Of a stretch of DNA of 10,263 nt, positions 1 to 5,034 are shown piece by piece; the first letter of the stretch is position 1; every line of letters starts with the position of its first letter. Position numbers and translations under genes: made by a program. The DNA comes from DASUXA01 sp036378155. GTDB lineage: Bacteria; Actinomycetota; Actinomycetes; Mycobacteriales; Micromonosporaceae. The stretch covers positions 1 through 10,263 of the forward strand of contig DASUXA010000070.1 of the NCBI GenBank assembly GCA_036378155.1, in the 5' to 3' direction. The notes under the pieces are model-generated. The model did not search any database, had not been told where the DNA came from, and worked only from the letters and a program-made list of their open reading frames with translations.

Positions 1-37
1 CGCCCGCCAGGCACTCCAGATATCGCTTGTCTTCCAC
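1..37 (-). CDS. N-terminal fragment of a gene leaving the window, possibly a mycothiol-dependent maleylpyruvate isomerase family protein
   Basis: Reading leftward from a GTG at 37-35, an open frame runs to the window edge and gives VEDKRYLECLAG (12 residues). An AGGG ribosome-binding site lies 8 bases upstream of the GTG. It starts 38 bases after the stop of the purine permease gene on the same strand, so the two could be co-transcribed. The opening pattern (acidic residue, RYLECLA) recalls the start of actinobacterial proteins of the mycothiol-dependent maleylpyruvate isomerase/DinB-like family. That is recollection of a family style from very few residues and is weak. An alternative GTG at 39-37 in another frame gives a less protein-like peptide rich in Trp. 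The gene call is moderate and the family call is low. Confidence 0.4.
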   Translation of the reverse strand, partial: MEDKRYLECLAG

Positions 38-75
38 ACCGGCCACCCTGCCAGCCGGGTACGACACGCGAGCCG

Positions 76-1539
76 CTACCTGACCAACATTTCGATCGGG
101 CCGCGCAGGAAGTACACGACGAACAGCACGGCGACCGCCCACAGCAGCGGATGTACCGACCGCGCCTTGCCACGCACGACCTTGAGCAGCACGTACGAGA
201 TGATCCCCGCGCCGATGCCGTTGGAGATCGAATAGGTGAACGGCATCAGCACGATCGTGAGGAACGCCGGGATCGCGATCTCGAAGTCGTTCCAGTCGAT
301 CGTGCGTACCGCCGTCATCATCAGGAACCCGACGACCACCAGGGCGGTCGTCGCCGCCTCGAACGGTACGACGGTGACCAGCGGCGCCAGGAACATCGCC
401 AGCAGGAACAGCACGCCGGTGACCAGGCTCGCCACACCGGTACGGGCGCCTTCGCCGACGCCGGCCGCGCTCTCGATGTACGACGTGTTGCTGGACACAC
501 CCGCGGCGCCGCCCGCCGCCGCGGCGACCGAGTCGACGATCAGGATCTCGCGGGTGCGCGGCGGGTTGCCCTGCTCGTCCAGCAGGCTGGCTTCCTGACC
601 CACCGCGACCATCGTGCCCATCGTGTCGAAGAAGTCCGACAGCAGCAGCGTGAACACGAACATCAGGGTGACCAGCCACCCGGCGCGCGACCACGAGCCG
701 AGCACGTTGAAGTGCCCCAGGGTGCTCAGGTCCGGCACGCCCACGATCTTCGACGGGTCCGGGAACTTCGGTACGTTCAGGCTCCAGCCCTGCGGATTCT
801 TCGCCGACTGCGGGCCGATGTGGGCAACCGCCTCGATGATCATCGCGAGGATTGTGGAGCCGATGATCCCGATCAGGATCGCGCCCCGCACCCGCAACAC
901 GATCATGACGAGCATGGCCAGCAGCCCGACCACGAACACCACGCTGGGCCAGCCGCGGATCACCCCGTTGATGCCGAGGCCGAGCGGCGGGCTGGCGGTA
1001 CCGCCCCGGACGAAACCGGCGTCCACGAAGCCGATCAGCGCCAGGAACAGACCGATGCCCACGCCGGTCGCGGTCTTCAGTTGGGTCGGTACCGCGTTGA
1101 AGATGAGTTGTCGAACGCCGGTGAGCACCACGATGGTGATCACCACACCTTCGATGACCACCAGACCCATTGCGTCGGCCCAGGTCATCAGCGGCGCGAT
1201 GGTGTACGCGACCAGCGCGTTGACGCCCAGTCCAGCCGCCAGCGCGAGCGGGAACCGGGCGTACGCGCCCATCGCGATGGTCATGACACCGGCGACCAGC
1301 GCGGTCGCCGCGGCGAGCGCGGCCTGGGGCAGTCGGGCGCCGTCCCCGTCGACGGCGCCACCGAGGATCAGCGGGTTCAGCACCACGATGTACGCCATCG
1401 TGAAGAACGTGGCGAGCCCGCCACGGATCTCCCGCCCGAGGGTTGACCCACGAGCGGTGATCTCAAAGTACCGGTCCAGCCAGTTGCGCGGTCGGACCGA
1501 TGGCTCAGGTGCGGTGCGTTCCGCCTGGGCCGTGGTCAT
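76..1539 (-). CDS. NCS2 family nucleobase permease (AzgA-like, purine:proton symporter)
   Basis: Predicted inner-membrane symporter of purine bases (hypoxanthine, guanine or adenine), 487 residues, a normal length for the AzgA branch of NCS2. Visible family landmarks, numbered from the chosen ATG, are TFFTMAYI near 44-51 in the first helix, GLGVN near 103-107, DFFDTMGT near 302-309, SSNTSYIES near 349-357 (the conserved substrate-region motif with Glu) and TYSISNGIG near 435-443. About 12-14 hydrophobic segments are spread along the protein. The frame extends upstream to a TTG at 1569. The ATG at 1539 is preferred because a GGAGG (complement of 1545-1549) sits 5 bases before it. The gene lies 79 bases downstream of the MFS exporter gene on the same strand, so it may be read from that transcript or from its own promoter, which I could not identify. 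Family assignment is firm; the exact base transported is not determined. Confidence 0.93.
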   Translation of the reverse strand: MTTAQAERTAPEPSVRPRNWLDRYFEITARGSTLGREIRGGLATFFTMAYIVVLNPLILGGAVDGDGARLPQAALAAATALVAGVMTIAMGAYARFPLALAAGLGVNALVAYTIAPLMTWADAMGLVVIEGVVITIVVLTGVRQLIFNAVPTQLKTATGVGIGLFLALIGFVDAGFVRGGTASPPLGLGINGVIRGWPSVVFVVGLLAMLVMIVLRVRGAILIGIIGSTILAMIIEAVAHIGPQSAKNPQGWSLNVPKFPDPSKIVGVPDLSTLGHFNVLGSWSRAGWLVTLMFVFTLLLSDFFDTMGTMVAVGQEASLLDEQGNPPRTREILIVDSVAAAAGGAAGVSSNTSYIESAAGVGEGARTGVASLVTGVLFLLAMFLAPLVTVVPFEAATTALVVVGFLMMTAVRTIDWNDFEIAIPAFLTIVLMPFTYSISNGIGAGIISYVLLKVVRGKARSVHPLLWAVAVLFVVYFLRGPIEMLVR

Positions 1540-1544
1540 CGCAT

Positions 1545-1549
1545 CCTCC
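1545..1549 (-). promoter_or_regulatory. Ribosome binding site deciding the permease start
   Basis: GGAGG on the minus strand, 5 bases before the ATG at 1539. It favours that ATG over the in-frame TTG 10 codons upstream, which has no comparable site. Confidence 0.7.
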
Positions 1550-1618
1550 GGGGTGTGCGGGGGCTTCAAGGCGAGACAGTGCCAGACGCCCCGCCACCGT
1601 CGAACCTCGGGGGGCGTG

Positions 1619-3109
1619 CTAAGCGGCCTGTATCTGGGGCTGACGCCCGGTATCGGCGGTCGGCACTGACCGCTCCGAGCAGCCGTCGCAGCCGGCGGAC
1701 TTGATGGGGTCGCCGGACGTCTGCGGTCCAGGCATGTCGCCGCGCGTCGACAACGAGGGTACCGCGCCGTCCACGACGCCCATGTCGGCGACCGTCAGCG
1801 GCTCGGCGGCGGCGACCCGTTCCGCCACGGTCAGCCGGTCGACCGGAGCGACACTGACCCGGGGCAGCGGGCGCAGCACAATCCGCAACCGGTGTCCCTT
1901 GCGACGGAGCTGGTACATCAGGACCGTCACCGCGGTCGCCAGCGACACCAGTCCGCCCAGCCAGAGCCCGGACCGGGCGCCGAACATCTCGGCGGCCCAG
2001 CCGACCAGCGGCGCGCCGATCGGGGTGGTGCCCATGAACACCAGCCCGTACAGCGCCATCACCCGCCCCCGGAACACCGCGTCGGTGCCGAGCTGCACCC
2101 GCTGGTTCGCCGCTTGGGCGAAGAACACCATGAAGAACCCGGTCGGGATCAGCAGCAGGGCGACCGACCAGTACGTCGGACCCAGCCCGACCACCGCCTC
2201 CAGCGCGCCGAACGCGACCGCGGCACCCAGCACCAGGTACGCGGACGGGCGACCGCGCCGGGAGGTACCGGCGAGCGCCCCGCCCAGCGCGCCGATCGCG
2301 AGCGAGGTGGTGAACAGACCGAACGACGCCGCGCCGGTGGCGAACACCGTCCTGGCCATCAGCCCGAGGGTGAGCTGGAAGTTGAAACCGACCATCCCGA
2401 TGATCATCACGAGCACCATCGGCATGATCAGGTCCGGCCGGCGCCGGACGTACCGCAGCCCGTCGCTGATCCGCGCGGGCTGCCGGGTCGCCTGTACCGG
2501 AGCGCGGTACAGCTCGGACGGGCGCATCCGGCTGAGCGCGACCAGCGGACCGATGTACGAGATCGCGTTGACGAGGAACACGTTGCCGGTACCGACCGCC
2601 GCGATGGTCACACCCGCGGCGGCGGGTCCGACAATCCGGGCGGTGTTGAAGGTCGCCGACGACAACGCGAGCGCGTTCGGCAGCAGGTCGGTACCGACGA
2701 GCTCGGACGCGAACGACTGCCGGATCGGCATCTCCATCGCGGAGACCGTGCCCCACACCGGCGCGAAGAGCATGACGTGCCAGAGCTGGACGGTACCGCT
2801 GATCACCAGGGCGCCCATGACGGACGCGAGTACCAGCCAGACGGCGTTGGCGGCGATGAGCAGCAGGCGCTTGTCGAAACGGTCGGCGAGCTTGCCGCCG
2901 AGCAGCGTGAGCAGGATGACCGGCGCGAACTGCAGCGCCGTGATCACGCCGAGGGCGGTACCGGAGTTGTGCGACAACTGCAGGACCAGCCAGTCCTGCC
3001 CGATGATCTGCATCCAGCCGCCGACCTGCGAGACAAGCTGGCCGGTGGCGAACAACCGGTAGTTACGTACGTGCAAGGACCTGAACGTTTCGCGCCATGT
3101 GGCCCGCAA
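1619..3109 (-). CDS. MFS transporter, MFS_3/EntS-like putative drug or metabolite exporter
   Basis: A 496-residue major facilitator of the 12-helix type, most like the MFS_3 (transmembrane secretion effector, enterobactin-exporter-like) group. Evidence: the FRSLHVRNYRLFATGQLVS opening, the MFS loop 2-3 signature GGKLADRFDKR at 71-81, EMPIRQSF at 126-133, and FRGRVMALYG at 346-355 before the last helices. Helix 12 ends near residue 400. A hydrophilic tail of about 95 residues follows, with a CDGC motif at 474-477, longer than usual for the family. The best start is a rare TTG at 3109. No other start lies upstream in frame, later starts would cut the conserved N-terminus, and a GGGAGG sits 12 bases before it, slightly far. 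The gene is directly downstream of a marR gene on the same strand, the classic arrangement of a MarR-controlled exporter. The substrate is unknown. Confidence 0.92.
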   Translation of the reverse strand: MRATWRETFRSLHVRNYRLFATGQLVSQVGGWMQIIGQDWLVLQLSHNSGTALGVITALQFAPVILLTLLGGKLADRFDKRLLLIAANAVWLVLASVMGALVISGTVQLWHVMLFAPVWGTVSAMEMPIRQSFASELVGTDLLPNALALSSATFNTARIVGPAAAGVTIAAVGTGNVFLVNAISYIGPLVALSRMRPSELYRAPVQATRQPARISDGLRYVRRRPDLIMPMVLVMIIGMVGFNFQLTLGLMARTVFATGAASFGLFTTSLAIGALGGALAGTSRRGRPSAYLVLGAAVAFGALEAVVGLGPTYWSVALLLIPTGFFMVFFAQAANQRVQLGTDAVFRGRVMALYGLVFMGTTPIGAPLVGWAAEMFGARSGLWLGGLVSLATAVTVLMYQLRRKGHRLRIVLRPLPRVSVAPVDRLTVAERVAAAEPLTVADMGVVDGAVPSLSTRGDMPGPQTSGDPIKSAGCDGCSERSVPTADTGRQPQIQAA

Positions 3110-3121
3110 AGCGGCTTCACG

Positions 3122-3127
3122 CCTCCC
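3122..3127 (-). promoter_or_regulatory. Ribosome binding site of the MFS exporter
   Basis: GGGAGG on the minus strand. It is 12 bases from the TTG start at 3109, longer than ideal. It lies only 1 base from an out-of-frame GTG at 3120-3118, too close to serve that codon. It is the only strong site between marR and the exporter gene. Confidence 0.5.
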
Positions 3128-3138
3128 TGATCGTGCGT

Positions 3139-3165
3139 CCGGGCGGTCCGAAGCGGACCGCCCGG
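3139..3165 (-). terminator. Perfect 12-bp hairpin between marR and the MFS exporter gene
   Basis: CCGGGCGGTCCG at 3139-3150 is the exact complement of CGGACCGCCCGG at 3154-3165, with a 3-base loop (AAG on the plus strand). It begins 15 bases after the marR stop and ends 11 bases before the exporter's ribosome-binding site. No U-rich tract follows on the minus strand. It could be a factor-independent terminator of the U-less kind, a partial terminator setting the regulator-to-exporter ratio, or an mRNA-stabilising structure. Confidence 0.6.
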
Positions 3166-3180
3166 TGGGGACCCTTCCAA

Positions 3181-3630
3181 TCAGGCGCGGGCTATTCGAC
3201 CGAGAATCTCGACAGCTCGCCGCAGCGTCTCCCGTTCCTCCGGGGTCAGCTCCGCGATCCGCTGCGCCAACCAGGCCTCCCGGACCCGGGTGTGCTCGGC
3301 GATGACCTGGCGACCGGCTTCGGTCGCCGCCAGGATCACCTGCCGGCCGTCGGTCGGGTGAGGGGATCTCCCGACCAGTCCCTGCTCCTCGAGCTTGGCG
3401 ACCATCTTGGTCATCGTGGGCGGCTGGACCCGCTCGACGTCGGCGAGCTCCCGGGGAGTGAGCGCGCCGGCCAGCTCGAGGCTGGTCAACGCGGACAGTT
3501 GGCTCGGCGTGAGGTGGCCGACCGGGCGGGCCTGTCGCATGCGGCGGTTGAACCGCAGGATCGTGGTGCGTAGTGAGCTGGCGAGTTGAGCTGCCGAGAT
3601 GCGTCTCGGCGTAGTCGTCCGCGCCGTCAC
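3181..3630 (-). CDS. MarR family transcriptional regulator
   Basis: A 149-residue winged-helix regulator, normal length for MarR. Features: an N-terminal dimerisation helix (about 12-36), TPSQLSALTSLE (41-52), a helix-turn-helix with recognition helix around PPTMTKMVAKLEEQGLV (70-86), the wing with DGRQVIL at 94-100 (the Asp-x-Arg wing pattern of MarR proteins), and a C-terminal helix rich in Arg and Glu (about 128-148). Proteins of this family bind a palindrome as dimers and are usually released by small phenolic or drug-like ligands. The downstream exporter gene on the same strand is the probable regulated partner. The start is a GTG with no Shine-Dalgarno sequence. A TAGGCT -10 element sits 7 bases upstream, which suggests a leaderless mRNA. 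Inverted TTAG/CTAA repeats cover that element, consistent with autorepression. The ligand is unknown. Confidence 0.93.
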   Translation of the reverse strand: MTARTTTPRRISAAQLASSLRTTILRFNRRMRQARPVGHLTPSQLSALTSLELAGALTPRELADVERVQPPTMTKMVAKLEEQGLVGRSPHPTDGRQVILAATEAGRQVIAEHTRVREAWLAQRIAELTPEERETLRRAVEILGRIARA

Positions 3631-3632
3631 GT

Positions 3633-3664
3633 TCGTTAGCCTAACTAATGAGCCTGGCTAACGA
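3633..3664. promoter_or_regulatory. Probable MarR operator: nested TTAG/CTAA inverted repeats
   Basis: A 9-bp perfect inverted repeat, TCGTTAGCC (3633-3641) and GGCTAACGA (3656-3664), is separated by 14 bases. Nested in its left half is a shorter palindrome, GTTAG (3635-3639) C CTAAC (3641-3645). There are therefore three GTTAG/CTAAC half-sites within 32 bases directly upstream of the marR GTG. The position over the promoter and the local AT-richness in GC-rich DNA support an operator. Binding by this MarR is inferred. Confidence 0.7.
3638..3643 (-). promoter_or_regulatory. Candidate -10 element of marR (leaderless start)
   Basis: TAGGCT on the minus strand matches the actinobacterial TANNNT -10 consensus and ends 7 bases before the GTG at 3630. 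That places the transcription start at or next to the start codon. It lies inside the nested palindrome, so a bound repressor would block it. No clear -35 hexamer is visible. Confidence 0.5.
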
Positions 3665-3686
3665 CCACGATTCGGCGCGGCTACCC

Positions 3687-3704
3687 CTGTGTAATAGAAC
3701 ACAG
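3687..3704. promoter_or_regulatory. Palindrome CTGTGT-N6-ACACAG in the divergent intergenic region
   Basis: CTGTGT (3687-3692) and ACACAG (3699-3704) form a 6-bp inverted repeat around AATAGA. This is in the 150-base gap between marR (minus) and the DUF2530 gene (plus), in a locally AT-rich patch. It has the size and symmetry of a dimeric regulator site. I cannot name the protein. Confidence 0.4.
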
Positions 3705-3768
3705 CGGGTTCGACTCCTTACCTCGCCGACGCGTACGCTGCGCCCCCGCCGGGACGCGACGGCACCAG

Positions 3769-3774
3769 TACGCT
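3769..3774 (+). promoter_or_regulatory. Candidate -10 element of the DUF2530 gene (leaderless start)
   Basis: TACGCT fits TANNNT and ends exactly 6 bases before the GTG at 3781, the geometry of a leaderless actinobacterial transcript. There is no Shine-Dalgarno sequence between it and the GTG. A second copy of TACGCT at 3734-3739 is a weaker alternative. Confidence 0.5.
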
Positions 3775-3780
3775 GACGTC

Positions 3781-4041
3781 GTGGGCGATCAGCAATCCCG
3801 GTTGAAGCCGCTCGACCCGCCGATGGTGCCGTTCGCGCTGGTCGGCATGGGCGTCTGGGCGGTCGCCGGCCTCGTGCTGCTGGGATTCCGGGGTTGGCTC
3901 GCGCAGCACGGGCACACCGGGTGGCTGTGGACCTGCCTCGCCGGGTTCCTGCTCGGACTGCCCGGACTCGCGGTCATGCTGCGCCACGACGCGAACCGCC
4001 GCGCCCGGCAGGCTGCCGAGGCGGACGGGACCGGCTCCTGA
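3781..4041 (+). CDS. DUF2530 family small membrane protein
   Basis: An 86-residue protein with two hydrophobic helices (about 16-36 and 46-67), a short N-terminal segment containing LKPLDPPMVPFALVG (8-22), and an Arg-rich tail RHDANRRAR (68-76). The LDPPMVP opening followed by a WAVAGLVLL helix is typical of DUF2530, a small actinobacterial integral membrane family of unknown function. Members are commonly about 80-90 residues, so this is full length. It starts with GTG, probably on a leaderless transcript. It is divergent from marR and tail-to-tail with the DUF3027 gene, with 27 bases between the stops. From memory, Mycobacterium tuberculosis has DUF2530, MarR and DUF3027 genes close together (Rv0879c, Rv0880 and Rv0883c), so the neighbourhood looks conserved. 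No function is claimed. Confidence 0.87.
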   Translation: MGDQQSRLKPLDPPMVPFALVGMGVWAVAGLVLLGFRGWLAQHGHTGWLWTCLAGFLLGLPGLAVMLRHDANRRARQAAEADGTGS

Positions 4042-4068
4042 CCGCGACCCGGCAGGTCGCCGCAGACC

Positions 4069-4833
4069 TCAGTCGCGGCTGCCGTCGCGCACCGGCTCGA
4101 CCTCGCCGTCGTCGTACACCGTCGGCAGTTCGTCGACCTCGGCGGGCGGTTCGGAGAGCACCTCGGAATGCGCCCCGCAGCCGTGGTCCGCGCTGACCAC
4201 GCGGGCGTCGTCCGGCGCGTACTCGTTGCCGCAGACCCCGAACGCCTGCCGCAGCGACCCGGCGAGCGGAAGGTAGAAGCCGCACGTACCGCAGCGCGCC
4301 TCCGCCGGGGCGGCCTGCGCGATCGGCGCGGTCGGTCCATGGTCGCCGTCGTACCAGCGCTGCGCCGCCTCGATCCGCCCCTCACGGGACATCACCCGGG
4401 CCCGTCCCAGCCCCAACTCCCAGGCGACCTCCTCGACCGCCGGGTCGTCGGACCGCACGTACCCGGGGACGAGCCGGTCATCGTCGGGCGGCGTCGGCAG
4501 CAGGTCGCCGACTCCGAGATCGCCGGGCTTGAGCCGCTCCTGCCAGGGCACCCAGGGCGGGGCGAGCAGCGCGTCGGGACCGGGCAGCAGGGCGGTTTCG
4601 CAGACCGTCACGGTACGACTACGTGGGGCACGGGCCACGGTGACCGCCCACCGCCAGCCCCGGTACCCGGGCAGCGCGCAGTCGAAGTAGTGCGTCACCA
4701 GCCGCTCCCCCTCGGCTACCACGCCGAGATGATCGCCGACCGGCTCGTCGACGATCGCCGCGCGGGCGACGTCGACCGCCGAGGCGCACACCTGATCGAG
4801 ACGCACCCTGCTGCTCACCGCTGACCTGGTCAC
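4069..4833 (-). CDS. DUF3027 family protein with a four-Cys zinc-ribbon-like motif
   Basis: A soluble 254-residue protein with no signal peptide or membrane helix, of the actinobacterial DUF3027 family (function unknown). Features: RLDQVCASAVDVARAAIV at 11-28, HYFDCALPGYRGWRWAV at 48-64, the Pro/Trp-rich APPWVPWQERLKPGDL at 91-106, and a C-terminal CGTC (181-184), VCGNE (200-204) and HGCGAH (217-222). C181, C184, C201 and C219 could bind one zinc ion, with H217 and H222 as extra candidates. The tail from about 225 is acidic. The start is taken as the GTG at 4833; in-frame GTGs at codons 6 and 10 are alternatives. The gene is divergent from the second MFS-like gene and convergent with DUF2530. 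The zinc motif suggests protein or nucleic-acid contact, but that is inference only. Confidence 0.88.
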   Translation of the reverse strand: MTRSAVSSRVRLDQVCASAVDVARAAIVDEPVGDHLGVVAEGERLVTHYFDCALPGYRGWRWAVTVARAPRSRTVTVCETALLPGPDALLAPPWVPWQERLKPGDLGVGDLLPTPPDDDRLVPGYVRSDDPAVEEVAWELGLGRARVMSREGRIEAAQRWYDGDHGPTAPIAQAAPAEARCGTCGFYLPLAGSLRQAFGVCGNEYAPDDARVVSADHGCGAHSEVLSEPPAEVDELPTVYDDGEVEPVRDGSRD

Positions 4834-4839
4834 GTCCCC

Positions 4840-4845
4840 ATTGTC
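4840..4845 (-). promoter_or_regulatory. Candidate -10 element of the DUF3027 gene
   Basis: GACAAT on the minus strand keeps the two key -10 positions (A at 2, T at 6) and ends 6 bases before the GTG at 4833. No Shine-Dalgarno sequence of normal spacing lies between them, so a leaderless mRNA is plausible. The first base departs from TANNNT, so this is weaker than the marR and DUF2530 cases. Confidence 0.35.
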
Positions 4846-4929
4846 GCCTACCGCGCGCCGGCACCGACCGAGGGACGGCACCGGACGCACCCGCAGGTTC
4901 GACGACGCCCGACGGCGACCGGCGCACAC

Positions 4930-4993
4930 GGCACGGCGACCGGCGCGGCAGCCCGGCGCAGGCGGCACGGCGACCGTCGCGGCAGCCCGGCGC
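4930..4993. repeat. Two-copy tandem repeat, 34-bp period, in the divergent promoter region
   Basis: A 30-bp unit at 4930-4959 recurs at 4964-4993 with one mismatch (G4943 versus T4977), separated by 4 bases. A further 14-base partial copy, ACGGCGACCGGCGC, lies at 4912-4925. The repeat is between the starts of the DUF3027 gene and the second MFS-like gene, in sequence with no supported gene of its own. It may be a minisatellite-like expansion or a repeated binding site. Confidence 0.75.
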
Positions 4994-5034
4994 GTACCGC
5001 CCGCGACGAGCGCGGATCGGCGAGGATGAGAGGC

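Noticed and set aside
151..1446. Long plus-strand open frame opposite the NCS2 permease
   Set aside because: The product is rich in Arg, His, Asp and Gln with no fold-like pattern, as expected of the reverse strand of a membrane-protein gene.
1586..1617. Hairpin ACGCCCC / GGGGCGT between the MFS exporter and the permease
   Set aside because: Only 7 bp with an 18-base loop, and alternative pairings are equally good in this GC-rich stretch; not a convincing terminator.
3118..3120. GTG directly after GGGAGG as a start for the MFS exporter
   Set aside because: It is out of frame with the exporter and only 1 base from the ribosome-binding site; reaching the exporter frame would need a frameshift.
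2944..3180. Small minus-strand open frame spanning the marR-exporter gap
   Set aside because: It overlaps the exporter gene out of frame, has Pro/Gly/Arg-rich composition and no recognisable fold.
3697..3711. Possible LexA box, GAAC...GTTC
   Set aside because: The spacing between half-sites is 7 bases, not the 4 of the actinobacterial SOS box, and the neighbours are not SOS genes.
3704..3722. tRNA T-arm-like sequence (GGGTTCGACTCC)
   Set aside because: The loop matches TTCRANY but only two or three of five stem pairs form, and there is no acceptor, D or anticodon arm upstream.
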